Shown one piece after another: positions 17,719-25,057 of a DNA stretch of 64,000 bases. The notes under the pieces were generated by a model. It worked only from the letters and a program-made list of their open reading frames with translations. It had not been told where the DNA came from and ran no database searches. The position numbers and the translations under genes were made by a program. The DNA is from Pseudomonas sp. AB6 (GTDB lineage Bacteria > Pseudomonadota > Gammaproteobacteria > Pseudomonadales > Pseudomonadaceae). The first letter of the stretch is position 1. Each line of letters opens with the position of its first letter. The DNA lies in assembly GCF_034314105.1 (NCBI RefSeq), contig NZ_JAVIWJ010000001.1, forward strand, positions 1,303,501 through 1,367,500, read 5' to 3'.

Positions 17719-18305
17719 TAGGTTTTGGCCTCATGGATGACCACAGACAGAGCGTAATCAATCAAGTCACCCGGCACGCCTGGCAGAAGCTCCCTCATCC
17801 GCCATCGGGCAGCCTCCTTGTCGATTACTGTGCGCGCACGCAATCCTTCGCACTCAGCTTTAAGTGCCGAAAAATCATCAACCACCGTCTTTACACATGG
17901 CGGCAGGTCGTGAAAGCTGTGGCTCGAAAGTTGTTTAGCTGGTCCTTTGACGGCCAATGCAACACCGCGCAGTAACGCAGCCAGCCGGTCGCAAAGATCA
18001 GTAGCCTCCTGCTCATCGATCTTCAGCCGTTCAATCTCGGCGGTCAGCATCAACACTGCCTTCGGATTTGCTCCAGCGATGAACGCGGCATTGGCCTGGC
18101 ACTGCTCATCAGTCTTGACCAGGCAATTAGCGAAGGTGTTGGCGATGCGACCGCCAGTCTTGCGCCCGCTGGCGATATAGCTGTACAGCACGTAGCCGTG
18201 CTCATTGACGTAATCACCATCGATGACCCATGGGCCGGGCGTTGCGGCCTTGGCCAAACTTGCGAGTTCGGCGGCGAGCTTCTGTGCTGCGCTTTGCTTG
18301 CTCAT
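17718..18305 (-). CDS. Ead/Ea22-like prophage protein
   Basis: A 195-residue protein with the Ea22 pattern: an N-terminal LASLAKAATPGPWVIDGD, then CQANAAFIAGANPKAVLMLTAEIERLK leading into a coiled coil. The C-terminus (EAARWRMRELLPGVPGDLIDYAL) is variable in this family. Ea22 genes lie near lambda int/xis; their function is not settled. Overlaps both neighbours by a few bases. Confidence 0.75.
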   Translation of the reverse strand: MSKQSAAQKLAAELASLAKAATPGPWVIDGDYVNEHGYVLYSYIASGRKTGGRIANTFANCLVKTDEQCQANAAFIAGANPKAVLMLTAEIERLKIDEQEATDLCDRLAALLRGVALAVKGPAKQLSSHSFHDLPPCVKTVVDDFSALKAECEGLRARTVIDKEAARWRMRELLPGVPGDLIDYALSVVIHEAKT

Positions 18306-18460
18306 GACCGCGCTCCAAAGTGATCAGCCAGCAACCGGCGCGGATCGATCCCGCACGCCGAGGCCATTTCCTCGATCCGGACGAATGTGGTCTCCCTGAT
18401 CTGCAGGGCGTTGAACAACTCAATTAGGCGCTGGCCAACCGGTCCGTTACGGAATTTCAT
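18302..18460 (-). CDS. Small prophage protein, unknown (52 aa)
   Basis: A short frame MKFRNGPVGQRLIELFNALQ... ending RLLADHFGARS. Both ends overlap their neighbours with ATGA (18457-18460 and 18302-18305), exactly filling the gap between them. That fit, and a helical HTH-like middle (RIEEMASACGIDPRRLLADHF), support a real gene. No function known. Confidence 0.65.
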   Translation of the reverse strand: MKFRNGPVGQRLIELFNALQIRETTFVRIEEMASACGIDPRRLLADHFGARS

Positions 18461-18774
18461 AGCTGAAACCTCGTTTCGAGGGTGGTGGGTAATTGCCCTT
18501 TTTTGCGCACCAAACTGGATGGAGAAGCCCGCGCCGCCTCGCTTGAGGGGGTGGCGGTGGTGGTGTGCTTGAGCGAATTATCTGGCAAGCAACTAATCGC
18601 CCGGTAGTTGAGAATCCAGCAAGTCGCCCCGTGGACGCTGTCGTGCTGAATGTCGATGATCTGCTGGGGCTGATCGGCATAGGCGAGGCTGTCCAAGGCG
18701 AGCAATGCAAGGGTCACAACAAGGGTTGGCGCAATCTTCACGGCCTTTGCGAGTAGAGAAACTGCCTTGCTCAT
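18457..18774 (-). CDS. Exported small prophage protein, unknown (105 aa)
   Basis: The N-terminus is a signal peptide (KIAPTLVVTLALLALDSLAYA, cleavage probable before DQPQ). The mature part has QIIDIQHDSVHGATCWILNY and AISCLPD, two Cys that could form a disulfide, then a low-complexity Ser/Thr tail. Start ATG 18774 overlaps the stop of the phosphatase gene. A periplasmic prophage protein expressed from the leftward operon could alter the lysogen surface; that is inference. Confidence 0.65.
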   Translation of the reverse strand: MSKAVSLLAKAVKIAPTLVVTLALLALDSLAYADQPQQIIDIQHDSVHGATCWILNYRAISCLPDNSLKHTTTATPSSEAARASPSSLVRKKGQLPTTLETRFQL

Positions 18775-19511
18775 GGCCGATCCTCCCAGTCCCAACTTAG
18801 CTTCGGATTGATCGGCGGGAAGCATTGCAACGTGGCCAAGTCGATCAGCGTGAAGTGCCTGCCCATCCATCCACCGGTATCGATGTGATAGACGTTGCCC
18901 AGCACTGCCGGCTGTTGCACGACTGAGTGCCCAACTATCACAGCGCGAATATCGCTAACACCTGCTTGGTTTTCGGATGAAATGCGGTTTCGGGACCACT
19001 GACATGCGGCCTCAACATTGCGGAAGCCGATACCTATGTCGGTCAGCGCTTCTCGCAAGTTGTCCCAGCTTGAGAATGGACAGTCCGCGTGGACGATTCC
19101 GACAAGGCCGGCCAATGTCATCACTTCAATAGCCATGGGCAGGCTGGCCAGCAGGTCAACTAGGTGATTGATTTCAGTCGTTAACCGTCCGTAGAGCCAC
19201 GAGCCGCCGTTCTCCATGTGCAGCATCTGGATATTACCGTTGCTCTTCAGATCCGATCCGTGAGCCTCAATCGCCATCTGCTCATGGTTACCACGAACGG
19301 AGTGAAACCAAGGCTTGGCCAGCCACGTATCGACATGATCAGACTCAGGCCCGCGGTCAATTAGATCGCCAACACTGAACAGGCGGTCGACGGCAGGATC
19401 GAAATTAACTGCGTCCAGCGCGGCTTGCAGTTTGGTGAAGTGTCCATGGATATCGCCGACGGCAAAGTCTCGACCGGTAGTGTTAATTTCAAAGCGCTTG
19501 AGCTGGTTCAT
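18771..19511 (-). CDS. Phage serine/threonine-type metallophosphatase (lambda NinI-like)
   Basis: A 246-residue calcineurin-fold phosphoesterase with all metal motifs in order: GDIHGHF, GDLIDRGPES, RGNHEQM, IVHADCPF and VIVGHSVV, ending HIDTGGW. Lambda phosphatase is the archetype. Start ATG 19511 (MNQLKRFEINTTGRDFAVGD) overlaps the previous stop (ATGA). It probably acts on host phosphoproteins or nucleotides in the cytoplasm. Confidence 0.92.
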   Translation of the reverse strand: MNQLKRFEINTTGRDFAVGDIHGHFTKLQAALDAVNFDPAVDRLFSVGDLIDRGPESDHVDTWLAKPWFHSVRGNHEQMAIEAHGSDLKSNGNIQMLHMENGGSWLYGRLTTEINHLVDLLASLPMAIEVMTLAGLVGIVHADCPFSSWDNLREALTDIGIGFRNVEAACQWSRNRISSENQAGVSDIRAVIVGHSVVQQPAVLGNVYHIDTGGWMGRHFTLIDLATLQCFPPINPKLSWDWEDRP

Positions 19512-20224
19512 GCCTGGCTCCCGAGCGTAGCCAATGCGGCTATGAGCTCGTCTGTGCGTCCGTAAAAACGGCCGGTGTCTTCGTTCACGAACCGCTCCAG
19601 TACTTCGGCCAAGGCCACGCTTGAGGCGAGCCCTGACAGGTCCAGCGCGGGCGGCGCATCTGAATACGGCTGGTGAATGAATGTGGCTTCCTTGATGACC
19701 AGCGTCTTGACTGGGCGAACTGTTTTGATGTCCTTCCCCCAGTTCGTGCGTGGTGTGCACCACGGATGCATGGTTAGGTTCCAAGCAGATCCGCAGTTAT
19801 TCGCGGTGCTGGACCAGAAACCGTGCGTATCGGCGAAAGATTGTTCCGCCTGGCTCCGATGGCGGCTGTCCCATGCATCCAGCTGCAGAAGGGTGGAGCG
19901 CATCGCCTCGAGCTGGCGAATAGATGGGATGTGCCAGCACCCGGTACCACGAATCACCATCCGGAGAACCTTTTGCGCGATTGCGCTACCCGCCTCAGCC
20001 ATTGCGTGCGTGTTCATCAGGCCATCTTCAAATGACATCGCAGCCTTGATGCTTGGGCGCGGGCCTAAGCGGTCCCACCACTGGGCATCACACTGAAATT
20101 CGCGGCCAGCATCAATTAGGGCGTGCTCGCGACCATCAAAGAAAACACGACCAGCGTAGAAGCCACCGTCGAGCGGGTGTCCAATGGCGGGAAGGGCGGC
20201 AGCGGAAATTGAGCGGCGCTTCAT
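19508..20224 (-). CDS. DUF1566-like prophage protein
   Basis: A 238-residue protein. The central part WHIPSIRQLEAMRSTL ... FWSSTANNCGSAWNLTMH resembles the DUF1566 (Lcl C-terminal-like) fold, a C-type-lectin-like pattern in which WxxPx-L and FWSST recur. Function in phages unknown. Coupled to both neighbours by ATGA overlaps. Confidence 0.65.
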   Translation of the reverse strand: MKRRSISAAALPAIGHPLDGGFYAGRVFFDGREHALIDAGREFQCDAQWWDRLGPRPSIKAAMSFEDGLMNTHAMAEAGSAIAQKVLRMVIRGTGCWHIPSIRQLEAMRSTLLQLDAWDSRHRSQAEQSFADTHGFWSSTANNCGSAWNLTMHPWCTPRTNWGKDIKTVRPVKTLVIKEATFIHQPYSDAPPALDLSGLASSVALAEVLERFVNEDTGRFYGRTDELIAALATLGSQA

Positions 20225-20922
20225 ACTGGCTCACCGTTAATTTCCAGCAGGCGAGCCAGACGTAAACCATTGTCGACTTCTGCATCCAGCTCGGTGCCGA
20301 AGTAACATTGCTCTTCGCGTGCTACGCAAAGGTCGGTGTCCATGTCATCGATGCGGCCTTTATCGCGCAGCCACTCATAGCGCTGGGCGTTCTTCAATGT
20401 CTTGAGCCATTCGTCAATGTTGGTGACGCGCACCTGGGCGTATGGCGTTTCAGCAACTATGGGATTTTCCGTAATTAAACTACCCGGGTTTTGGGTAGCT
20501 AACAGATCGGGCTCCAGCAGCTTTTCCAGCTTTTGCTTAAAGATAACCAACGCTCGCAGCGCCTGGCCGGCTTTGTCTTCGGCTTCCGACTCGTCGTCAC
20601 CTTCGTTTAGTGCCTGCTGCTTAATCTCGTCAGCGACTTGAAGGTACAGCGTCGGAACGTGTTCGATGACCCGGCGAAGGGCGGGGTGGTGGTCGTCACC
20701 GGTAGGGGTGGTTGCTCGCTTCAGCGCTGCTTCGGCCAGCACTAGCTGACAGCGCAACAAATCAGCTTGCTCGATCTGATCGCCAGCATAGTGAGCGGTA
20801 ACCAGTGCGCCGAAGCGGCCCACCTGAACCGTTGCGCCAATTGAAAGGAATGGCGCCAAGCCGGCCAAGCTCTCGCCTTTGCGAGCTTTCAGCGCAATGG
20901 TGATGTGATTAGCCGTGTACAT
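20221..20922 (-). CDS. Prophage protein of unknown function (233 aa)
   Basis: Starts MYTANHITIALKARKGESLA. The middle is a long acidic helix (VADEIKQQALNEGDDESEAEDKAGQAL). The tail WLKTLKNAQRYEWLRDKGRIDD resembles short conserved segments in many phage early proteins. No function recognised. It overlaps csrA by 14 bases. Confidence 0.65.
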   Translation of the reverse strand: MYTANHITIALKARKGESLAGLAPFLSIGATVQVGRFGALVTAHYAGDQIEQADLLRCQLVLAEAALKRATTPTGDDHHPALRRVIEHVPTLYLQVADEIKQQALNEGDDESEAEDKAGQALRALVIFKQKLEKLLEPDLLATQNPGSLITENPIVAETPYAQVRVTNIDEWLKTLKNAQRYEWLRDKGRIDDMDTDLCVAREEQCYFGTELDAEVDNGLRLARLLEINGEPV

Positions 20923-21103
20923 GCATCACCTCGGCGCGCGGGTTGGAGATCTTGCGTTCGCGGATCTCGGAGCGGTCAACGGCGACATTGGCTGGCGCTT
21001 CGATGCCGAGCCGGACCTGCCCATCACGGGCACTGATAACCGTGACTTTGATGCCGTCACCGATAACAATCGATTCGCCGAAGCGGCGGGATAAACAAAG
21101 CAT
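20909..21103 (-). CDS. csrA: Phage-encoded CsrA/RsmA homologue
   Basis: A 64-residue protein with the full CsrA fold: MLCLSRRFGESIVIGDGIKV, VRLGIEAPANVAVDRSEI. The RNA-contact residues Leu4, Arg6 and Arg44 of the family are kept, so it should bind GGA motifs in mRNA leaders. Host Pseudomonas cells have their own RsmA/RsmE under Gac control; a phage copy could override that or regulate phage mRNAs. It is in the leftward operon downstream of the antirepressor. Confidence 0.92.
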   Translation of the reverse strand: MLCLSRRFGESIVIGDGIKVTVISARDGQVRLGIEAPANVAVDRSEIRERKISNPRAEVMHVHG

Positions 21104-21188
21104 GGACGTACTCCTTGTTGAATTTCAGGCAAACCATTGGCGTGCTGATTAACTTGGCAATCTTTAAAATGGGCTAGTTGTTTGTTGC

Positions 21189-21974
21189 TTAATTCAGCTC
21201 TGGCATATTCAGAACTTCAAGCAGCGCATCGAGCTTGCTCTCGTAAATGTGCGGCTGAACTTCCAACTGATTCGCTGGATTAGTTGCGTTCTTGCCATAG
21301 GTTTTGCCGGTGTCTGTCAGCGCCCAATACTCTTTGACGCCCCTGCTCTTGCTGGGCCGCTGCTTGCGCTCAACCAGTCCAGCAGCTTGCATCGCCAAGT
21401 AAACTTTGCGGGACGTTGTCGGCAGTTTAAACTTCGTGATGAGCGTACCAATAGCAGCAGTCGTGTGGCTGCTGTCGTCACCGTCCGGTGCATCAATTGC
21501 GTAAACCGGTAGCAAGTCAGCTTGGCCGATCTTCGCTGCATATTTTTGATACATTCCCAAAGTTGCGGACGGCGGTAAATTCAGGGTGCGGGACATTGAC
21601 TCAATCAGGATAGTTGCATCGTTAGCGCTGGGTGTTGGCGCTTGAATAACGGTGTAAGTCCCGGTGCGACGAAGCGTCGGCAGCAGATCGTCGAACACCC
21701 ACGATTCAAACTCTTGCGCGGCAGGCAGGGTGCTGTTAATGATCAGCCTCAGCGTGTCGCCCTCCGAAAGAACTCGTGCCTCTTGGCTGCGACCTATGCT
21801 GTCGAGGATGGGGTAGCGTTTCGCGACCCCACGACAATGACGACCCATCGCGTCACTTTGGTTTGCATAACCAAGAACATCGCAAACATCTTTACCAACA
21901 AACCATGGCGTGCCGTCGTCTTCAGTGACGACGCGCACCTGGGCCTTACGAAAATTGAAAAGCGATACGTTCAT
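21189..21974 (-). CDS. BRO-family antirepressor protein
   Basis: A 261-residue protein with an N-terminal BRO domain: VRVVTEDDGTPWFVGKDVCDVLGYANQSDA, RVLSEGDTLRLIINSTLPAAQEFESWVFDDLLPTLRRTG. The C-terminal part (GTLITKFKLPTTSRKVYLAMQAAGLVERK) is a second, winged-helix-like DNA-binding segment. Such proteins inactivate or compete with phage repressors. It follows the LuxR-type gene and a small coupled frame. Confidence 0.88.
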   Translation of the reverse strand: MNVSLFNFRKAQVRVVTEDDGTPWFVGKDVCDVLGYANQSDAMGRHCRGVAKRYPILDSIGRSQEARVLSEGDTLRLIINSTLPAAQEFESWVFDDLLPTLRRTGTYTVIQAPTPSANDATILIESMSRTLNLPPSATLGMYQKYAAKIGQADLLPVYAIDAPDGDDSSHTTAAIGTLITKFKLPTTSRKVYLAMQAAGLVERKQRPSKSRGVKEYWALTDTGKTYGKNATNPANQLEVQPHIYESKLDALLEVLNMPELN

Positions 21975-21978
21975 TCAT

Positions 21979-22077
21979 TTACTCCGCTGATGGAATCGTG
22001 ATGTTCGCGACTCCATGTCGCTTGCTGGGCGTAAGCACCGGACAGTCCAACCACCGAATGGACTCGCCGCTGATCAC
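21979..22077 (-). CDS. Small prophage protein, unknown (32 aa)
   Basis: A frame starting GTG inside the stop of the LuxR-type gene (GTGA) and ending four bases before the BRO ATG. It reads VISGESIRWLDCPVLTPS and ends ITIPSAE. The exact fit in the gap and coupling suggest it is translated. Length makes it uncertain. Confidence 0.4.
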   Translation of the reverse strand: MISGESIRWLDCPVLTPSKRHGVANITIPSAE

Positions 22078-22385
22078 GCAACGAAAACACCGTCGTGTTG
22101 ATCTTGCTGGTGTTGCGGGTCTGGAGATGCTGGGTTGGCGAACTGGATCAGGCCGAGCGCGAATGCTTTGGCAACGAGTGCCGCACGGCGAGTGACGCCG
22201 AGTTTTGTGCTTAGGCAAAACAGGCGCTTTTTCACGGAGTCTTCGGTGATACCAAGTGAACGAGCGGCCTCTTTGCCGGTCGCGCCATTAGCCACAGCCA
22301 GCAAACATTCCAATTCGCGAGCAGCTGCGCCGCGACCTAGGACGCCGACAAGTCCGTGAGCCGTAATTGAGGTGGTCATGTTCAT
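22074..22385 (-). CDS. LuxR-type helix-turn-helix protein
   Basis: A 103-residue protein consisting mainly of a GerE/LuxR C-terminal HTH: ARELECLLAVANGATGKEAA, RSLGITEDSVKKRLFCLSTKL, GVTRRAALVAKA. No sensory domain. First gene of the leftward operon; a GGAG is eight bases upstream. An operator-like site (22441-22459) lies 56 bp before its start, so it is probably repressed by CI in the lysogen. Confidence 0.85.
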   Translation of the reverse strand: MNMTTSITAHGLVGVLGRGAAARELECLLAVANGATGKEAARSLGITEDSVKKRLFCLSTKLGVTRRAALVAKAFALGLIQFANPASPDPQHQQDQHDGVFVA

Positions 22386-22440
22386 CAGAGAAGCTCCGTA
22401 GTGATTTCGATGAGCCCAAATTACAGTCTGAAAACTTCAA

Positions 22441-22459
22441 TTGCAAATATAATTTGTAA
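22441..22459. promoter_or_regulatory. CI/Cro operator-like site, left (OL)
   Basis: TTGCA-N9-TGTAA, between the cI end and the leftward operon. The same arrangement occurs at 23259-23277 and 23284-23302 on the other side of cI. Confidence 0.65.
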
Positions 22460-22508
22460 TTATGTGCAAAAAAAAGACCGGCCACCCGATCAAGATCACC
22501 AGAGGAGA

Positions 22509-23255
22509 TCACCAGAACAATGATGACCAGAACACCTTTCCTAAAATTTTGATCTTCTGCTCGCTGACCTCTCCCTGATCAAATTCCTCATCCAAAAAAT
22601 CTTCACGATTGAAGCACCTTAGGCGTAAACCACCTCCAGGGAGACGGAAAACAATCCGGAGACGTAGCTGCCCTGCGTGATCTAAGGCATAAACCAGCCC
22701 ATCCGCTACCGCTACATCCTTCGTATCTATACAAGCAACGCTACCATCCTGCAGCAGTGGTTTCATGCTATTGCCTTTAACGTCGATGCATCGAGCATAA
22801 CGCGGTAGAACCCCGGCTTTATCGAGGGCTGCCCTGCTGAAGGTGAAGGTTCTCCAATCAATATCTTCTACCGATGTTTCTCCTGTGGTCTCGTTTTTGA
22901 CTACTTCTTGGAGATACCTCAATGCCACAGCGTCACGATCAAAAGTCTGCTTTCCGATGGTTTCATTGTACCTGTCGAGTTCTGCAAGTTCATCGACCGG
23001 GACGTTGCTAGACGGCGTCAGAAAACCTGTGTCCCCGAACGGTTCAAGCAAAACTGAATCTATAAGGAAGCGAGAGTCAATCTGAAGAACTTCCGCTATT
23101 TTCTGGAAGATCTTCGGCCTGGGCTTAGCGCGCCCCGATTCCCAAGCCTGAACCGATTGAGGTGTGATGCCCAGCTGGCGCGCCAACTCCGATTGGTTGA
23201 ATCCAGCAGCTCGCCTGCTTTGCGAAATTATTTCAGCGATAGTTTTCATAGCCAT
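22509..23255 (-). CDS. CI-type prophage repressor (XRE HTH plus S24 domain)
   Basis: A 248-residue protein. The N-terminal HTH (about 5-60) reads SQSRRAAGFNQSELARQLGI, TPQSVQAWESGRAKP. The S24/LexA-like domain has the nucleophile Ser163 in VKGNSMKPLLQDG. At the place of the usual catalytic Lys (VKRL-type motif) it has Arg200 in GQLRLRIVFRL. Self-cleavage may thus be impaired, making induction dependent on an antirepressor. It is divergent from the Cro-like gene, and operator-like sites flank it. Confidence 0.92.
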   Translation of the reverse strand: MAMKTIAEIISQSRRAAGFNQSELARQLGITPQSVQAWESGRAKPRPKIFQKIAEVLQIDSRFLIDSVLLEPFGDTGFLTPSSNVPVDELAELDRYNETIGKQTFDRDAVALRYLQEVVKNETTGETSVEDIDWRTFTFSRAALDKAGVLPRYARCIDVKGNSMKPLLQDGSVACIDTKDVAVADGLVYALDHAGQLRLRIVFRLPGGGLRLRCFNREDFLDEEFDQGEVSEQKIKILGKVFWSSLFW

Positions 23256-23258
23256 AGA

Positions 23259-23277
23259 TTACAGCCTCTTATTGTAA
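23259..23277. promoter_or_regulatory. CI/Cro operator-like site, right 1 (OR)
   Basis: TTACA-N9-TGTAA; with the neighbouring bases the arms are a perfect GATTACA / TGTAATC palindrome (23257-23279). It is just upstream of cI. Confidence 0.7.
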
Positions 23278-23283
23278 TCAACA

Positions 23284-23302
23284 TTGCAAAATACATTTGT
23301 AA
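23284..23302. promoter_or_regulatory. CI/Cro operator-like site, right 2 (OR)
   Basis: TTGCA-N9-TGTAA, seven bases from the previous site and 57 bp before the Cro-like start. It has the same arms as the left operator at 22441-22459. Confidence 0.7.
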
Positions 23303-23359
23303 AATGAAGTCTTCGACTGTAGCCTAGCTTTCAATGTCATCAATCCGCAGGTTTCCACC

Positions 23360-23656
23360 ATGAGCACTGAAGCTATGGCGTCGGTCGTTAAAGTAATGGG
23401 TAGTCAGACTGCTATATCTAAGGTTTTGGGTTGCACACCTCAAAATGTTCAGAAAATGTGCGCTACGGGCCACGTCCCAGCTAAGCACGTATTACGGATT
23501 GAGGCGGCTTCCGGAGTTTCTAGAACTGAAATTAGGCCAGACCTATACCCGGCAGCTCCGCCGACCTTGAACACAAATCTACGCTCAATCTCAACCACTC
23601 ATCAGTCCACTGATGGTGCTGGTTTTTTGTCCAGTACCGCTCAGGCGTCTCAATGA
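23360..23656 (+). CDS. Cro/YdaS-like HTH regulator
   Basis: A 98-residue protein. The HTH region reads VVKVMGSQTAISKVLGCTPQ, NVQKMCATGHVPAKHVLRIE and then TEIRPDLYP, the usual end of YdaS/Cro-like phage proteins. The Ser/Thr-rich tail is probably unstructured. Divergent from cI; expected to switch off cI transcription and favour lytic growth. Confidence 0.85.
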   Translation: MSTEAMASVVKVMGSQTAISKVLGCTPQNVQKMCATGHVPAKHVLRIEAASGVSRTEIRPDLYPAAPPTLNTNLRSISTTHQSTDGAGFLSSTAQASQ

Positions 23657-23787
23657 AGTCGGTAGTAATTACATCTACTTCGGGTGCGCCTAGTCGTCTA
23701 GTTCCCCATCGTCTTCAAAAGCAGGGCCTGAGCCTGGCCTTCCGAACGTTGGCGTTTGCCGATTTGATGAGCATCGAAAATGAATAA
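23653..23787 (+). CDS. Small prophage protein, unknown (44 aa)
   Basis: ATG 23653 overlaps the Cro-like stop (ATGA). The frame reads MKSVVITSTSGAPSRLVPHR and ends LMSIENE. It would be the second gene of the rightward early transcript, before the hairpin at 23833. Support is the coupling only. Confidence 0.35.
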   Translation: MKSVVITSTSGAPSRLVPHRLQKQGLSLAFRTLAFADLMSIENE

Positions 23788-23832
23788 GCGCCAATCCCAG
23801 TTTTTGTTGTCCGGCTAAACCGCAGGCAACAA

Positions 23833-23859
23833 AAAGGCCCGCAGTCGCGAGCCTTCTTT
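23833..23859 (+). terminator. Early rightward terminator (tR1-like)
   Basis: AAGGCCCGC / GCGAGCCTT with a four-base loop and one mismatch, then CTTT. It lies between the Cro region and the next early genes, the place of lambda tR1. It may require antitermination or act as an attenuator. Confidence 0.65.
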
Positions 23860-23917
23860 AACCACTCCCTTGCAGGGGAGCTTTTTAAAACTTCTTCGTT
23901 CTGTGGAGGACGAATCA

Positions 23918-24214
23918 ATGCACCCGAAAAATACCACCGGACATAACCGGATGCAACATTTAAGCGAAACGCAACCCATAAACTTCAATGATGCATTTAT
24001 GGACTGTAAGCCACCGTGTGTATCTCGAGCGCTTACTGAGTCGAGCACTTTGCTCTCATCCGGCATTGCGCTGATCACCCAGCTTAGTGCCGTGGGACCA
24101 GTTGATGAAGACGCGGCGTTCGGCATTATCTTCATAATAACTGGAGCCAAAGCCCTGCTTGATTCCACCGAAGTTGCTATCCGGCAGGCCAGCGAGCAAG
24201 GCGGTGCCCAATGA
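23918..24214 (+). CDS. Early prophage protein, unknown (98 aa)
   Basis: Start ATG 23918 has GGAGG eight bases before it. The protein is two helices around a hydrophobic part (IALITQLSAVGPVDEDAAFGIIFIITGAKALL). No domain recognised. Overlaps the next gene by ATGA. The following two small proteins show a similar helix-loop-helix layout with DE in the loop, perhaps distant paralogues. Confidence 0.65.
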   Translation: MHPKNTTGHNRMQHLSETQPINFNDAFMDCKPPCVSRALTESSTLLSSGIALITQLSAVGPVDEDAAFGIIFIITGAKALLDSTEVAIRQASEQGGAQ

Positions 24215-24510
24215 CTCGCGCAACTAGTACTAATGCCTGCTTGGGCAATGCTGCCGCAACGATGGAAGCGACGGGGCAGTTTGTGTGGGCTGTCGGCAGC
24301 TTGCTTCAGCGTTTGGCCGACTCCGGCGACGAGGAGGGAATCATGTCCCAGTCTGTAATCGCTGGCTTGGGGCATGGCCTCAGACTCGTTAGCGTTCGCC
24401 TTCAGGAAGATGCAGAGCATTACCTTGAGCGCGCTCAAAGCGCCGCCAAACCCGCGACACAAAACGCTGAATCCGAAAACGTGTCGGCAAACGCGGCGGT
24501 GGCGAAATGA
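24211..24510 (+). CDS. Early prophage protein, unknown (99 aa)
   Basis: A helical protein (FVWAVGSLLQRLADSGDEEG, VIAGLGHGLRLVSVRLQEDAEHYLERAQ) with an Ala/Asn-rich tail. Position and coupling (ATGA both ends) support it. Function unknown. Confidence 0.6.
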   Translation: MTRATSTNACLGNAAATMEATGQFVWAVGSLLQRLADSGDEEGIMSQSVIAGLGHGLRLVSVRLQEDAEHYLERAQSAAKPATQNAESENVSANAAVAK

Positions 24511-24740
24511 ATCGTGCCCGAGAACTGTGCAATAAAATTGAAGCACGTCTTCGTGTAATTCGCGGACTCGCTGACATCCTGATGGAAAACGATGTTTTCA
24601 AAACTGGCGCCGCTGGTGATGGCCCTGCTCAGCTTGAGGCTGATCATGAGCTGATCGTCCACGGAGCGGTTCACCTCTTATCGGATCAAGCGCAAGACGA
24701 GATGATCGAGCTGATGGACGCGATGGAGGTGCCGGTATGA
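24507..24740 (+). CDS. Early prophage protein, unknown (77 aa)
   Basis: A small acidic helical protein: ELCNKIEARLRVIRGLADIL, then HLLSDQAQDEMIELMDAMEV. Coupled to both neighbours through ATGA overlaps. No function recognised. Confidence 0.6.
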   Translation: MNRARELCNKIEARLRVIRGLADILMENDVFKTGAAGDGPAQLEADHELIVHGAVHLLSDQAQDEMIELMDAMEVPV

Positions 24741-25057
24741 AGGCTTCAATCCCCAAATCGAAGCGTCCGGTTCCAAGCTCACCTTTGCGCCTGTATGGCT
24801 CGTTTAACACGGGCGCGCAGAATAAATACGGGCTTGATGTGGTTGAAGAATTTCTGCGGCGTGCAGAGCTAACTGTCGACCCTCAGCAGAAACTAATGCA
24901 GGCGCAGCGGGTAATTGGTGCGCTGATGGCGCTGCATGCATTCGACGCCCCCAAAATCAGCGACACGGAACTTCACCGCGCAGTGTTTGCTCGTCTTTCG
25001 GTCCTTACCGGCGAGACGCCTGACGCGCTCGTCATCATGGCAGGGGTGGCGATATGA
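24737..25057 (+). CDS. Early prophage protein, unknown (106 aa)
   Basis: Begins with a basic, Pro/Ser-rich stretch (KASIPKSKRPVPSSPLRLYG), then helices (LDVVEEFLRRAELTVDPQQK, AQRVIGALMALHAF). It overlaps the Rha gene by four bases. Function unknown. Confidence 0.6.
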   Translation: MKASIPKSKRPVPSSPLRLYGSFNTGAQNKYGLDVVEEFLRRAELTVDPQQKLMQAQRVIGALMALHAFDAPKISDTELHRAVFARLSVLTGETPDALVIMAGVAI

